Part shown: one piece after another, positions 13,101-21,390 of the stretch | How positions within the stretch are numbered: position 1 is the first letter of the stretch | Layout of the letters: every line of letters begins with the position of its first letter | Origin: an uncultured Clostridia bacterium | GTDB taxonomy: Bacteria; Bacillota; Clostridia; Lachnospirales; Lachnospiraceae | Direction of reading: 5' to 3' | DNA: 64,000 bases | Assembly: GCA_947385955.1 (NCBI GenBank) | Contig: CANDNA010000018.1 | Location: 1-64,000, forward strand | The notes under the pieces: model-generated | The model's input: only the letters and a program-made list of their open reading frames with translations | Databases searched by the model: none | What the model was told of the DNA's origin: nothing | Position numbers and translations under genes: made by a program

Positions 13101-14032
13101 ATCTCACCGGTAGTCATATCCACTACATCTTCTGCCAGCACATGTCTGCGGATACGGTTTTTCAGCGCCAGCTTCTTATTGAATTTATAACGCCCCACTT
13201 TTGCCAGATCATATCTTCTGGGATCAAAAAACATGGCATTGATCAGGCTTTCTGCACTTTCTACGGAAAGCGGCTCACCCGGACGGATTTTTTTGTATAA
13301 CTCTAAAAGACCTTCCTGATAGTTCTCAGCAACGTCTTTGGTAAAGCTGGCTTCAATCTTCGGTTCCTCACCGAACAGCTCTCTGATTTCATCATTGGTC
13401 CCCACACCCAGAGCACGGATCAGCACCGTAATCGGGACCTTTCTTGTCCTGTCCACACGGACATAAAAAATATCATTGGAATCTGTCTCATACTCCAGCC
13501 ACGCACCGCGGTTGGGGATTACCGTACAGGAAAACAGTCTTTTGCCAATTTTATCATGGTCAATCGCATAGTAGATACCGGGGGAACGCACCAACTGACT
13601 GACGATAACACGTTCTGCGCCGTTGATGACAAAGGTGCCCGTTTCTGTCATAAGCGGGAGGTCACCCATAAATATTTCATGCTCGCTGATTTCTTCTTTT
13701 TCTTTATTATACAGCCGTACCCTTACTTTCAGAGGCGCCGCATAGGTGGCATCTCTTTCCTTACATTTCTCGATGGTGTTTTTATTCACCGGCATCTCGT
13801 CCCTGCACAGTTCAAAATCCACGAACTCAAGGCTCAGGTGACCGCTGTAATCTGCAATCGGAGAAATATCGTCGAATACTTCTTTCAAGCCCTCTTTTAA
13901 AAACCACTGATAGGAATTCTTCTGAACTTCTATCAGGTTTGGCATCTCTAAAACCTCTTTTTGTCGAGAATAACTCATACGTACATTCTTGCCGGCGGCA
14001 GTAGGTCGTATTCTGTTTTTTTCCATTGACAT
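10163..14032 (-). CDS. rpoB: DNA-directed RNA polymerase subunit beta
   Basis: Beta subunit of RNA polymerase, 1289 residues. The rifampicin region near residue 495 reads [13 protein letters not shown] then [13 protein letters not shown], so the usual resistance positions (Asp, His, Ser) carry the sensitive residues. Other landmarks are [13 protein letters not shown] and the C-terminal clamp motif [19 protein letters not shown]. The last 45 or so residues are highly acidic, like the tail of beta'. Two in-frame ATGs (14032 and 14026) follow a GGGGTG site, and the second has the better spacing, so the first two residues are uncertain. It has its own promoter and is followed directly by rpoC. 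Confidence 0.98.
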   Translation of the reverse strand: MSMEKNRIRPTAAGKNVRMSYSRQKEVLEMPNLIEVQKNSYQWFLKEGLKEVFDDISPIADYSGHLSLEFVDFELCRDEMPVNKNTIEKCKERDATYAAPLKVRVRLYNKEKEEISEHEIFMGDLPLMTETGTFVINGAERVIVSQLVRSPGIYYAIDHDKIGKRLFSCTVIPNRGAWLEYETDSNDIFYVRVDRTRKVPITVLIRALGVGTNDEIRELFGEEPKIEASFTKDVAENYQEGLLELYKKIRPGEPLSVESAESLINAMFFDPRRYDLAKVGRYKFNKKLALKNRIRRHVLAEDVVDMTTGEILAEAGTKVSAELADTIQNAAIPYVFIQTEEKNVKVLSNMMVDITSFVDCNPKELGITELVYYPVLAQILEEYGDQPGELAAAIKRNVHELIPKHITKEDILASINYNIHLEYGIGNDDDIDHLGNRRIRAVGELLQNQYRIGLSRLERVVRERMTTHDAEEISPQVLINIKPVQAAVKEFFGSSQLSQFMDQNNPLGELTHKRRLSALGPGGLSRDRAGFEVRDVHYSHYGRMCPIETPEGPNIGLINSLASYARINEYGFVEAPYRKIDKSDPKNPRVTDEVVYMTADEEDNYHVAQANEALDEKGYFVRNSVSGRFHEETQEYPKSMFDYMDVSPKMVFSVATALIPFLENDDANRALMGSNMQRQAVPLLLTEAPVVGTGMEPKAAVDSGVCVVAKKPGTVSYVASNEIRLEYDDGEKESIRLTKFSRSNQSNCYNQKPIVFKGDRVAAGQVIADGPSTSEGELALGKNPLIGFMTWEGYNYEDAVLLSEKLVRDDVYTSVHIEEYEAEARDTKLGAEEITCDVPGVGDDALKDLDERGIIRIGAEVRAGDILVGKVTPKGETELTAEERLLRAIFGEKAREVRDTSLKVPHGEYGIVVDAKVFTRENGDELPPGVNQAVRIYIAQKRKISVGDKMAGRHGNKGVVSRVLPVEDMPYLPNGRPLDIVLNPLGVPSRMNIGQVLEIHLSLAAKALGFNVATPVFDGANEIDIMDTLDLANDYVNLEWEEFEAKHKDTLLPEVMAYLSEHREHRELWKGVPISRDGKVRLRDGRTGEEFDSPVTIGHMHYLKLHHLVDDKIHARSTGPYALVTQQPLGGKAQFGGQRFGEMEVWALEAYGAAYTLQEILTVKSDDVVGRVKTYEAIIKGDNIPAPGIPESFKVLLKELQSLGLDVKVLREDQTEVEIVESIDYGESDYRYEMEGEPGSYDREEKGLGSMGYQKQEFDEDGELISAEEEEDEAFEDDFDEEYEESLDE

Positions 14033-14117
14033 TTCACCCCGTTCTTCTATGATCTTAGCCTACTTTCCAGTATCTTTCATGCAAATAAGCATACCATACC
14101 ACAATAGTGCACTATCC

Positions 14118-14146
14118 ATTCTACTACAAGAAAATCAACACGTCAA
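14118..14146 (-). promoter_or_regulatory. Sigma-A-type promoter of rpoBC
   Basis: On the minus strand, -35 TTGACG (14141-14146) and -10 TAGAAT (14118-14123) are 17 bases apart, about 85 bases upstream of rpoB. It lies after the rplL terminator, so rpoBC can be transcribed separately from rplJL. Two further hairpins (arms ACAACAGAAA/TTTCTGTTGT and CGGAA/TTCCG) lie between the terminator and this promoter. Confidence 0.8.
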
Positions 14147-14230
14147 GAAAAATTTCCCATACCGGAAGAATTTTCCGATGAAAGAAGAAACAACAGAAAA
14201 CACACTGTGCAAACTTTCTGTTGTCATAAA

Positions 14231-14279
14231 TAAAAACCGGGAAAGCACTTGTCTGTCTGTAAACCCAATGCTTTCCCGG
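14231..14279 (-). terminator. Terminator or attenuator after rplL
   Basis: An 11-bp stem, CCGGGAAAGCA with TGCTTTCCCGG, is followed on the minus strand by a TTTTTATTT tract, 33 bases beyond rplL. By position it is the rplL-rpoB attenuator known in many bacteria. It would lower readthrough into rpoBC. Confidence 0.8.
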
Positions 14280-14311
14280 TATCTTATCTCTTGTTGTCAG
14301 CGGTATAACTG

Positions 14312-14686
14312 TTATTTCAGTGTCACCTTTGCGCCTTCGCCCTCTAACTTGGTCTTGATATCCTCTGCTTCTTCCTTGGATGCGCCTTCCTTTACTGTCT
14401 TGGGAGCGGAATCCACCAGATCCTTTGCTTCTTTCAGGCCAAGACCGGTCACTTCACGAACCACCTTGATTACCTTAACCTTGTTCGGGCCAACTTCTGT
14501 CAGCTCAACATCAAATTCTGTCTTTTCTTCTTCTGCTGCTGCCTCGCCGCCGCCTGTAGCGATTACCATATTGGCTGCTGCAGATACGCCGAACTCTTCT
14601 TCGCAGGCTTTTACCAGATCATTTAATTCCAGTACGGTCAACTCTTTGATTGCATCAATAATTTCCTGTGCGGACAATTTTGCCAT
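14312..14686 (-). CDS. rplL: 50S ribosomal protein L7/L12
   Basis: L7/L12 is the multicopy stalk protein that recruits translational GTPases. It has 124 residues: an N-terminal dimerisation domain ([20 protein letters not shown]), an Ala/Gly/Glu-rich hinge near residues 38-55, and the C-terminal domain with [24 protein letters not shown] sequence (here [20 protein letters not shown]). A strong ribosome binding site precedes the start. It is cotranscribed with rplJ. Confidence 0.97.
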   Translation of the reverse strand: MAKLSAQEIIDAIKELTVLELNDLVKACEEEFGVSAAANMVIATGGGEAAAEEEKTEFDVELTEVGPNKVKVIKVVREVTGLGLKEAKDLVDSAPKTVKEGASKEEAEDIKTKLEGEGAKVTLK

Positions 14687-14758
14687 TTTATTTCCCTCCG
14701 TTTTCTTTCTTCTTACTTTTATGTTTCAAACATGATTCAGACGCCTGTTACCCGGCGC

Positions 14759-15304
14759 CTACTCAGCAGACGCTTCTGCATCGGATGCTGCCGCTCCCTT
14801 TGCAGCAATAGCTGCTTCCGCACCGCCTTTTTCAGCAAGCTGATCCATAACGCGGGCAAAGTTTGCGATCGGAGCCTGCATACTGCCAAGCAGCTTGGAC
14901 AACAGCTCTTCTCTGGATGGAATGCTTGCGATCGAAGCAATTCCCTTTGCATCATAGGCGATGCCTTCCACTACGCCGCCCTTAATCTCCAGTACCGGCG
15001 CTTCTTTTGCAAACTTGCTGACAATTCTTGCCGGAGCTGTTGCATCCGTCGTCGAAAGCGCAATTGCACTGGGTCCCTCCAGATACGGAGACAGAACTTC
15101 AAATTCTGTTCCCTTGAAGGCGAAATTCATCATCGTGTTCTTGTATACCTTATAGGTAACGCCAGCCTCCCGAAGCTGTTTGCGGAGCCTTGTATCCTGC
15201 TCAACCGTAAGTCCGCGGTAATCAATCAGAATAACAGACTGGGCATCCTTGATGCTCTCGGAAATCTCTTCCACGATAGGCCTTTTTAATTCCACTTTTG
15301 CCAT
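14759..15304 (-). CDS. rplJ: 50S ribosomal protein L10
   Basis: L10 anchors L7/L12 dimers to the 23S rRNA and also represses its own operon by binding the mRNA leader. It has 181 residues with an rRNA-binding N-terminal domain (MAKVELKRPIVEEISESIK, YRGLTVEQ, YKVYKNTMM) and a C-terminal helix for L12 binding. The last ~25 residues are Ala-rich. AAGGAGG lies 7 bases before the ATG. An L10 leader with an attenuator lies upstream. Confidence 0.97.
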   Translation of the reverse strand: MAKVELKRPIVEEISESIKDAQSVILIDYRGLTVEQDTRLRKQLREAGVTYKVYKNTMMNFAFKGTEFEVLSPYLEGPSAIALSTTDATAPARIVSKFAKEAPVLEIKGGVVEGIAYDAKGIASIASIPSREELLSKLLGSMQAPIANFARVMDQLAEKGGAEAAIAAKGAAASDAEASAE

Positions 15305-15350
15305 TGCTTTACCTCCTTATAGATTTTGTGCCGAAAGGAGTCCTCACATA

Positions 15351-15463
15351 GAAAAAGCCCTCCCGTCAAAGACAGAAAGGCTGAAGTGTTCTGTAAACTC
15401 TTTCCTCGGCAGGCGTTTTTCCTTACGCCGGTCCTCTACCGGCGCCTGCTGTCTTCGGCATGG
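15351..15463 (-). promoter_or_regulatory. Ribosomal protein L10 leader with transcription attenuator
   Basis: Read on the minus strand, 15463-15398 carries the conserved L10-leader pattern: CCGAAGACAGCAGGCG, a GCCGG/CCGGC hairpin, then GCCTGCCGAGGAAAGAG. This is the mRNA site bound by the L10(L12)4 complex. Downstream, 15382-15351 forms a 12-bp stem (AGCCTTTCTGTC with the GACGGGAGGGCT side) followed by TTTTTC, an intrinsic terminator. The arrangement fits autogenous attenuation of rplJ-rplL by excess L10. The leader family is well established; the attenuation mechanism here is inferred from the layout. Confidence 0.88.
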
Positions 15464-15480
15464 TTTGATAAACCTTACCT

Positions 15481-15509
15481 ATCGTATCAGAGTTAACGGA
15501 ACCTGTCAA
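15481..15509 (-). promoter_or_regulatory. Sigma-A-type promoter of rplJL
   Basis: On the minus strand, a perfect -35 TTGACA (15504-15509) and -10 TACGAT (15481-15486) are 17 bases apart, immediately upstream of the L10 leader. rplJL therefore does not depend on readthrough from rplA, which matters because foreign-looking genes lie between. Confidence 0.85.
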
Positions 15510-15532
15510 GAGTTTTGTTGGGAATTTGGGCG

Positions 15533-15766
15533 TTCTGAAAGGGAGGGCTTCCCGGCGCAGATGCAGCGGACTGCGGGCATAAGATTTTCTAATTGTTGTG
15601 GCCAGTCTGTTCCGGCAGGTGTGCAACCGGTTTCTATGCGCCATCCGGGCGCAGAGAAACCTTTTCCGGACATCCCTGTCCGGAAATTGCAGAGGCTGAC
15701 ACAACAATAAGAATATCTAATGCCCTTCGTATGCGCATCTGCGCCGGGAAGCCCTCCCTTTCAGAA
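15533..15766 (-). repeat. Structured palindromic element, copy B1
   Basis: A 234-bp self-complementary element. The outer arms pair over at least 30 consecutive bases (CTGAAAGGGAGGGCTTCCCG and onward). After an asymmetric loop, a second stem holds the conserved ATTAGnnnTTCTTA / TTAGAAnnnTCTTAT core. Inside is a TGCAA/TTGCA helix enclosing two hairpins: TTCCGGACA-GGGA-TGTCCGGAA, and one with the CGGAT loop flanked by GCGCC/GGCGC. No coding potential was found. The outer-stem sequence is unrelated to that of the other copies, but the inner motifs match them. It is oriented head-to-head with copy B2. Confidence 0.8.
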
Positions 15767-15784
15767 TCATAGTAACTGTTCATG

Positions 15785-16007
15785 GATACAGGCGGGCCTT
15801 GCTTTTTCTGTCCTACGGAGGATATTAGCAGTTCTTAGTGTTTCGTCAACAGCCTGCAATTTCCGGGCACGGATGCCCGGAAAAGGTCTTTTTGTGCCTG
15901 GATGGCGCATAAAGACCGGTTGCACGCCAGTCATAATCCTCTGTCGAAACGCTTAGAACTCCTTATATCCGCTGTCCGGCACAGAAAAGGCAAGGCCCGC
16001 CTGTATC
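15785..16007 (+). repeat. Structured palindromic element, copy B2
   Basis: A 223-bp copy of the same family on the opposite strand, 18 bases from B1. The outer arms GATACAGGCGGGCCTTGC pair with their complement at 15990-16007. The second stem has GGATATTAGcagTTCTTAG opposite CTTAGAActcCTTATATCC, with T-T mismatches at the same two positions as the other copies. The inner part has TGCAA/TTGCA, a TTCCGGGCA-CGGA-TGCCCGGAA hairpin and a second hairpin with the GCCTGGATGGC tip. It ends 9 bases from the capA-like stop codon. Confidence 0.8.
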
Positions 16008-16016
16008 ACAAAAATA

Positions 16017-17327
16017 TTACCTGCTGTGCAGATATCCGTCCTCATCCAGCACCCCGCTGTCCGAAATGGAATTGAGGTAGCTGATGACACGGGCTTTTTC
16101 ACCGCCGTCCAGCAGTTTTGTCCTGCAGTCTGACTGTCTGGCAGGGAGCACTCTGACTGTCACTTCTCCGTCTGCCAGAATCCGTACCTGCAGCAGGCAG
16201 GTATCCAGTGATTTGGAATTGAACCAGAAGTTGCCCAGGCTGTAAATCACAGGCACCTGCTCCACATATCCTACCGGCTGCAGACAGTGGGAATGGGCGC
16301 CAATGATAATATCCGCACCTGCCTGTGCAATGGCCAGAGCCTGATCTCTCTGGGCCCAGTCTGTCTCTGCCTGGCTTTCCGTTCCCCAATGGATAAATAC
16401 GATCAGCACATCGCAGTCTGCCCTGGCCTTCTCCACCGCTTCCAACAGCTTGTCCGGATTCCAGCAGCGAAAGACCCCCGGCGTATCCTCTCCTGCACCC
16501 TTTGTATCCGGATTGTCATTCCGCTCAATCTGGGTTGCGGACAGAATCGAGATTTTCCGGTCATTGGCAATAAAGCTGACCGGCGCAGACGCTTCTTCCA
16601 GATTTCTGCCTGCCCCTATGCAGGGCATTCCCATAGCTTCCATTGTATCCAGGCTGTCCAGCAGAGAAATTTCTCCATAGTCATAGGCATGATTATTGGC
16701 AAAGGAAACCAGATCCACTCCCATATCGGTCAGATAAGCCGCACTTTCCGGTTTGGCCCGGAAGGTGAACTGTTTGCCCGCAAGGGGCGTCCCCCGGCTG
16801 GAATAAGGGAACTCATTGTTTACCACAAAAATATCCGCGCCCCGCATTTCCGCCAGCAGTTCTGCGGAAAAAGCCTCTTCAATGGCGCCGCCCCTCTGGA
16901 GCAGTCTTGCCATCATGGCATAATTCGGGTCAAAGAGGATGTCTCCGGCAAATGCCATCACCACTTCTTCCGAAGATGCGGTTTCCGCTGCATAGATCCG
17001 CTCCTGTTTCATACGCTCTGTATCCTGAAGCAGCGCACCGTATCTGCTTTCATCTGCCTCTTCTTCCCCGGTCTCCTCGCTTTCCGGCAGTTTATCCGGC
17101 TCCTCTTCCATCTGGGAAAGTATCGTTTCCTCTTCTGCCTGCTTTTCGTTTTTCCCCGCTGTCTCTGCGGTTTCTTCTTTCTCTTTTCCGGCGGCCGCCA
17201 CTGCAAGAAACATACCTCCCACGGTCAGCACGCCACAAAACACAACGGTGAACAAAAGCAGCTTATTGGTCCGTTTTTTCTTCTTCCGTTTTCTTTTTTT
17301 CCCTTGCTTACCTGTAGATGCTGTCAT
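16017..17327 (-). CDS. CapA-family (poly-gamma-glutamate capsule biosynthesis-type) membrane-anchored metallophosphatase-like protein
   Basis: The protein has 436 residues from the chosen ATG, which has GGAG 9 bases upstream; longer starts at 17333 and 17357 are possible. The N-terminus is Lys/Arg-rich (KKRKRKKKKR) followed by one hydrophobic segment (LLLFTVVFCGVLTVGGMFLA), so it is a type II membrane protein with its bulk outside. A Glu-rich linker of ~70 residues precedes a PGA_cap/CapA domain with AFAGDILFD, NNEFP, SFANNHAYDYG, VFIHWGTE and GAHSHCLQP, which carry the metal-ligand residues of this calcineurin-like fold. The start overlaps the preceding SGNH gene by 20 bases, so the two are translationally linked. 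The substrate is unknown; a role in modifying or attaching a cell-surface polymer is inferred from the family and neighbours. Confidence 0.85.
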   Translation of the reverse strand: MTASTGKQGKKRKRKKKKRTNKLLLFTVVFCGVLTVGGMFLAVAAAGKEKEETAETAGKNEKQAEEETILSQMEEEPDKLPESEETGEEEADESRYGALLQDTERMKQERIYAAETASSEEVVMAFAGDILFDPNYAMMARLLQRGGAIEEAFSAELLAEMRGADIFVVNNEFPYSSRGTPLAGKQFTFRAKPESAAYLTDMGVDLVSFANNHAYDYGEISLLDSLDTMEAMGMPCIGAGRNLEEASAPVSFIANDRKISILSATQIERNDNPDTKGAGEDTPGVFRCWNPDKLLEAVEKARADCDVLIVFIHWGTESQAETDWAQRDQALAIAQAGADIIIGAHSHCLQPVGYVEQVPVIYSLGNFWFNSKSLDTCLLQVRILADGEVTVRVLPARQSDCRTKLLDGGEKARVISYLNSISDSGVLDEDGYLHSR

Positions 17328-18363
17328 AGTCATATGCTCCATAAAATTCATATACACGTTCCAGATAATCCAGATAATTGTCCTGATCCAGACGCCCTTC
17401 TCCTGCTTTCATCCATTGAAGAAGCAGAGAATTGATGTCCTCGCTGTAATGCATCTGATCCTGATAATGGTCCAGGTTACAGGTCAGATCCGTATGATCG
17501 TCATATGCATACAGCCGTATGTTTTCGCAGGTCAGGATTTCTTCCATCACCAGTTTCTGCAATTCCATATACCAGTCCAGTTTCCCCTGCTGCATCACAT
17601 GCACATCCCAGTAACAGATGCTGTAAGGAGAAAAATAATAATAAAAAGTAATGTCCGGATTCTCCCTTGCCACATCCGTCACATTCTGTCTGATATTGGC
17701 CAGTGTCTGTTCCCGTTCTTCTTCTGCCAGCGGTTTGTCATAAGTACTCCTGCCCGGCCTGGTATAAGTGGCCAGCACCGCCTCTTTTCCAAAAGCATAT
17801 TCCCCCTGCCAGTTCATATACGCATCAAAAGACGTCATCTGCTTTCCCGATGCAGTATCTGCCAGCACATTATCCGACAAAACAAATACATTTTTATTCA
17901 GAATGTACTCCATATCGTTGAACGGATTGCTGTCATACAGATAATAAGGGATTCCCTCATAATTTACATAATCTTTTTCCTGGGTAAAATTCCCCTGATC
18001 CAGGCACCGGATCACCGTATGCAGATTCGGATTGGCCCGGATCGCCGCTTCCAGATTGTCATTGACTTCCCGGAAGGTACCGCCGTGAAAAGGTGTTTTG
18101 ACAGAAGTGCCTCCAAACAAGGCATCACATTCACTGGTTTTGAAATTGGACACCATAGAAGTGCCTGTAATTAAGGTATCATAGGAAAAATGCCGGACAA
18201 TCCCGTCATTTTGATAACGGCTGTTATCCATTGTATAGGCAACACCTGCCAGCGGGCGGTGATAATGAAAAAACGGATCCACTGTAATGATATACCCTGC
18301 AAATACAGCCAGTACCAGAATCGTTCCCGAAAGCGCACAGCCAAACCATACCTTTGCCTTCAT
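17308..18363 (-). CDS. SGNH-hydrolase-like (AlgJ/DltD type) membrane-anchored protein
   Basis: The protein has 351 residues with an N-terminal membrane anchor (residues 5-27) and an extracytoplasmic domain. The likely nucleophile motif is TGTSM with Ser69, and a DQMH motif (Asp302, His305) near the C-terminus supplies the other catalytic residues in the usual SGNH order. Such proteins partner with MBOAT proteins to move acyl groups onto extracellular polysaccharide or teichoic acid (AlgI-AlgJ/X, DltB-DltD). The MBOAT gene ends 56 bases upstream and the CapA-like gene overlaps downstream, which supports a three-gene unit. I infer an O-acyltransferase role; the polymer is unknown. Confidence 0.75.
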   Translation of the reverse strand: MKAKVWFGCALSGTILVLAVFAGYIITVDPFFHYHRPLAGVAYTMDNSRYQNDGIVRHFSYDTLITGTSMVSNFKTSECDALFGGTSVKTPFHGGTFREVNDNLEAAIRANPNLHTVIRCLDQGNFTQEKDYVNYEGIPYYLYDSNPFNDMEYILNKNVFVLSDNVLADTASGKQMTSFDAYMNWQGEYAFGKEAVLATYTRPGRSTYDKPLAEEEREQTLANIRQNVTDVARENPDITFYYYFSPYSICYWDVHVMQQGKLDWYMELQKLVMEEILTCENIRLYAYDDHTDLTCNLDHYQDQMHYSEDINSLLLQWMKAGEGRLDQDNYLDYLERVYEFYGAYDYDSIYR

Positions 18364-18419
18364 ATTTTATCTCCCAAAGAAATTCTCAATAAGCTCTTAA
18401 CGCTTTGTCAGTCCGGATC

Positions 18420-19883
18420 TTAAAAATTAAAATAAAGGAATGTGGAAATCTCCGACAGAGATACAATCGTCCAGGCCAGCATCCCCACTGTGGCAGCCAG
18501 ATTTCTTTTGCTGCACTTAAATTCCTTTTCCTGACAGTTTTTACTCCCCAGCGTCACACCCATAACGATCAGAAGAAACAGGACGAAATGTACGGCCCCT
18601 CCACCCGGCAGACCGCCGGGGCACAACAGCTCTTCCAGATGCCGCATTTCCGGCAGTGTCAATCCTTCCAGCATCACCGGCGTAATATACAATGCTTCCA
18701 GCTTTGCCACTTTCCGGAACATAATATACGCCTGCTCCAGTGTATCCGCCCGGAAAATCAGGAAGGCAAAGCTGACAAACCCAAATGTGAGAAACCATTG
18801 TATCACACCCGGTATTTTACTCCAGGTATTGCGGAATCTTCTTGTCAGCACTTCAGCCAGCCCATGCAGCAGCCCCCACACCACAAAGGTCCAGTTGGCC
18901 CCATGCCAGAACCCGCTGATCAGAAATACGATCATAATATTCCCATAAGTCCTGAGCCTGCCCCTGCGGCTCCCTCCCAGCGGAAAATAAATATACCGCC
19001 GCAGGAATCTGGTCAGCGTCATATGCCACCTGTCCCAGAATTCCAGAATCGAACGGGCCTTGTAAGGCGAATGAAAGTTCACCGGCAGCTCAATATGAAA
19101 CATAGAGGCAATGCCTGTGGCCATATCGCTGTATCCGCTGAAATCATAATAGAGCTGCAGCGCAAAGCAGACAATCACAAGCAGCACATCCAGCGAGGTC
19201 AGAATTTCCACACCGCCAAACCCCAGTGCCACCAGATTTCCCAATGTATCTGCAACAATTACCTTTTTAAACAGCCCCGCCGCAAACAGATACAGCCCTC
19301 TGGAAAGCCAGAGGGCATCCGGCCTGTGCTTTTTTTCATCCAGAAGCTGCGGGATCAGCTCATCATGCAAAACAATCGGGCCTGCTACAAGCTGGGGAAA
19401 AAAGGATACAAATACCGCATAATCCAGCAGACTGTACTGTTTTGTCTCTCCCCGCCAGGAATCCACCACATAAGAGATCTGCTGGAACGTAAAAAAACTG
19501 ATCCCCAGCGGCAGAACGATTCTGCGCAGGGCAAAATCCGTGTGAAAGACGGCATTGATATTTTCCACAAAAAAATCAAAATATTTAAAGTAGAAAAGAA
19601 TCGCCACATTCATGGCAACCCCCAATATCATACCGGCTCTGCCTGCCCCCTGTGCCCCCTCCTGGTACCGCTTCAACAGATATCTGGAAACACCATAATT
19701 GGCCAGAATGCTGCCACAGATAATCAGCACATAAGAGGGGTTAAAATATCCGTAAAACCAAAGAGACATACCAAGCAGCCACAGCCTTGCAGCCTTCCCT
19801 GCCCGGATGCGGTAAAGCAGAAAGTAAACCGCCACACACAGGGGCAGAAAAAACAGGATGAAAATATAAGAATTAAACAGCAT
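18420..19883 (-). CDS. MBOAT-family membrane O-acyltransferase (AlgI/DltB-like)
   Basis: The protein has 487 residues and about 11 hydrophobic segments. It begins MLFNSYIFILFFLPL, a typical AlgI-type start, and has the family blocks YFKYFDFF, LPLGISFFTFQQISYVVD, DFSGYSDMA and FWDRWHMTLTRFLRRYIYFPLGGSR. The catalytic histidine lies in LISGFWHGANWTF near residue 326. MBOAT proteins of this group take an acyl group from a cytoplasmic donor and pass it across the membrane to an SGNH partner, here the next gene. It lies 86 bases after rplA, which is followed by a terminator. No clear promoter of its own was seen. Confidence 0.92.
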   Translation of the reverse strand: MLFNSYIFILFFLPLCVAVYFLLYRIRAGKAARLWLLGMSLWFYGYFNPSYVLIICGSILANYGVSRYLLKRYQEGAQGAGRAGMILGVAMNVAILFYFKYFDFFVENINAVFHTDFALRRIVLPLGISFFTFQQISYVVDSWRGETKQYSLLDYAVFVSFFPQLVAGPIVLHDELIPQLLDEKKHRPDALWLSRGLYLFAAGLFKKVIVADTLGNLVALGFGGVEILTSLDVLLVIVCFALQLYYDFSGYSDMATGIASMFHIELPVNFHSPYKARSILEFWDRWHMTLTRFLRRYIYFPLGGSRRGRLRTYGNIMIVFLISGFWHGANWTFVVWGLLHGLAEVLTRRFRNTWSKIPGVIQWFLTFGFVSFAFLIFRADTLEQAYIMFRKVAKLEALYITPVMLEGLTLPEMRHLEELLCPGGLPGGGAVHFVLFLLIVMGVTLGSKNCQEKEFKCSKRNLAATVGMLAWTIVSLSEISTFLYFNF

Positions 19884-19914
19884 TCCCCTATCCTCTATCT
19901 TCCATGATACAAAA

Positions 19915-19940
19915 GGAAGCAGCGAATCCCCGCTGCCTCC
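19915..19940 (-). terminator. Terminator after rplA
   Basis: A stem of ten pairs, GGAGGCAGCG with CGCTGCTTCC, is followed by TTTTG on the minus strand, 29 bases beyond rplA. It separates the ribosomal operon from the MBOAT gene, which starts 31 bases later. Confidence 0.7.
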
Positions 19941-19969
19941 GTCTGATAACTGTTATGCAGTTAAACCCA

Positions 19970-20659
19970 TTAAAGTTTTGCCACATTGACCTTGACGCCG
20001 GGTCCCATTGTAGAAGCCAGTGTCACGCTCCGCAGATACTGTCCTTTTACTGCGCTGGGTTTTGCCTTCATAATCGCGTCCATAATGGCATTGAAATTTT
20101 CCTGCAGCTTCTCTTCGCTGAAAGAAACCTTTCCTACCGGTACATGGACAATATTGGTCTTGTCCAGTCTGTACTCAATCTTACCTGCCTTGATATCGTT
20201 AATGGCTTTTGTCACATCCATCGTAACGGTACCTGCCTTAGGATTGGGCATCAATCCCTTCGGTCCCAGGACCTTACCAAGACGGCCTACAATACCCATC
20301 ATATCAGGAGTCGCTACCACTACATCAAAGTCCAGCCATCCGTCATTCTGAATCTTCGGAATCAGTTCATCCCCGCCAACATAATCAGCGCCGGCTGCCT
20401 CTGCTTCATTTACCTTATCGCCCTTTGCAAATACCAGCACCTTAACGGTTTTACCGGTTCCGTTGGGCAGTACAACAGCGCCGCGGATCTGCTGCTCTGC
20501 ATGACGCCCGTCGCAGCCTGTTCTGATGTGCAGCTCCATTGTCTCGTCAAACTTTGCCGCTGCTGCTTTTTTTACCAGAGCAATTGCTTCCGCAGGCTCA
20601 TACAGGGCAGAACGGTCGATCTGCTTCGCCGCTTCTTCATATTTTTTCCCATGTTTCAT
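19970..20659 (-). CDS. rplA: 50S ribosomal protein L1
   Basis: L1 binds 23S rRNA at the E-site stalk and represses its own operon by binding the mRNA. It has 229 residues with the family blocks [35 protein letters not shown] and [29 protein letters not shown] precedes the ATG. A GTGGGAG...ACTACCAC hairpin upstream looks like an L1 target. It is cotranscribed with rplK. Confidence 0.97.
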   Translation of the reverse strand: MKHGKKYEEAAKQIDRSALYEPAEAIALVKKAAAAKFDETMELHIRTGCDGRHAEQQIRGAVVLPNGTGKTVKVLVFAKGDKVNEAEAAGADYVGGDELIPKIQNDGWLDFDVVVATPDMMGIVGRLGKVLGPKGLMPNPKAGTVTMDVTKAINDIKAGKIEYRLDKTNIVHVPVGKVSFSEEKLQENFNAIMDAIMKAKPSAVKGQYLRSVTLASTMGPGVKVNVAKL

Positions 20660-20674
20660 TTTGTTTTCCTCCTT

Positions 20675-20706
20675 GTGGTAGTGGCGGGGCCAAAGGCTCC
20701 TCCCAC
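20675..20706 (-). promoter_or_regulatory. Putative L1 mRNA-binding site before rplA
   Basis: On the minus strand a hairpin begins GTGGGAGGAGCC, turns, and ends GCCACTACCAC, a few bases before the rplA ribosome binding site. It shares the CCCGCCACTACCAC strand with a second site before rplK. The GTGG...CCAC clamp with an asymmetric internal loop resembles the L1-binding region of 23S rRNA. Autogenous control by L1 is established for this operon in other bacteria; assignment here is inferred. Confidence 0.55.
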
Positions 20707-20718
20707 ATCTGTCATTTC

Positions 20719-21144
20719 TTAGTCCTCAACAACGATTCCCATACTCTTGGCAGTACCGGTAATCATACTCATGGCAGCTTCCAGGCTGGCAGCATTCAAA
20801 TCAGGCATCTTCATCTCTGCGATTTCCTTTACCTTGTCTTTGGAAATCGTGGCAACCTTTGCCTTGTTGGGCGTACCGGAACCGGATTTGATGTTTGCTG
20901 CTTTTTTCAGCAGAACTGCTGCAGGCGGAGTTTTTGTTACAAAACTGAAACTTCTGTCTGCGTACACAGTGATCACGACAGGGATGATCAAATCTCCCTT
21001 ATCTGCCGTCCTTGCGTTGAACTGCTTGGTAAATTCAACGATATTCACACCATGCTGACCCAATGCAGGACCAACCGGCGGTGCAGGTGTAGCTTTACCG
21101 GCAGGAATCTGCAACTTAATATATCCTTCTACTTTTTTTGCCAT
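20719..21144 (-). CDS. rplK: 50S ribosomal protein L11
   Basis: L11 binds the GTPase-associated region of 23S rRNA. The start [16 protein letters not shown] is chosen because AGGAGGTG lies 6 bases upstream and it gives the normal 141 residues; an upstream in-frame ATG would add 51 unsupported residues. Conserved parts include [18 protein letters not shown] and the RNA-binding C-terminal domain ending [11 protein letters not shown]. It lies between nusG and rplA as in most Firmicutes. Confidence 0.97.
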   Translation of the reverse strand: MAKKVEGYIKLQIPAGKATPAPPVGPALGQHGVNIVEFTKQFNARTADKGDLIIPVVITVYADRSFSFVTKTPPAAVLLKKAANIKSGSGTPNKAKVATISKDKVKEIAEMKMPDLNAASLEAAMSMITGTAKSMGIVVED

Positions 21145-21165
21145 TTTGGCACCTCCTAAAATTTT

Positions 21166-21199
21166 GTGGTAGTGGCGGGTATATGCCGGAAGTTTCCAC
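21166..21199 (-). promoter_or_regulatory. Second putative L1-binding site, before rplK
   Basis: Minus-strand GTGGAAACTTCC, then a short connector, then CCCGCCACTACCAC, ends 15 bases before the rplK ribosome binding site. The 3' strand is identical over 14 bases to the site before rplA, while the rest differs but still closes with GTGG/CCAC. Confidence 0.5.
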
Positions 21200-21390
21200 T
21201 GCGCCGGTTCACCTGATGATCCCCGTGCCGTTCGTTCCGTCTTTCCCTCCCACAGTTCATACAGCCTTCTTCCTCTCATGAAACGGTTCTGTTTCATGGA
21301 ATCTATCAGCAGGAGCCGCTCTCTTCCTGTCAGCTCCTATGAACTTCTTTGTCTGTGACAGCCCGGCTGCAAACGCCTTCGCTGCTGTTG

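Noticed and set aside
10892..13300. An 802-codon open frame on the plus strand opposite rpoB
   Set aside because: It is antisense to a highly conserved gene, has low-complexity His/Ile-rich composition and no ribosome binding site. It arises from the codon bias of rpoB.
15533..16007. Interpretation of the palindromic elements as ordinary insertion sequences or MITEs
   Set aside because: The terminal arms of the three copies share no sequence, no target-site duplication flanks them and they encode no transposase. The conserved parts are internal.
18405..19907. A 500-codon plus-strand frame opposite the MBOAT gene
   Set aside because: The minus-strand protein has clear family motifs and membrane segments; the opposite frame is Gln/His-rich with no domain.
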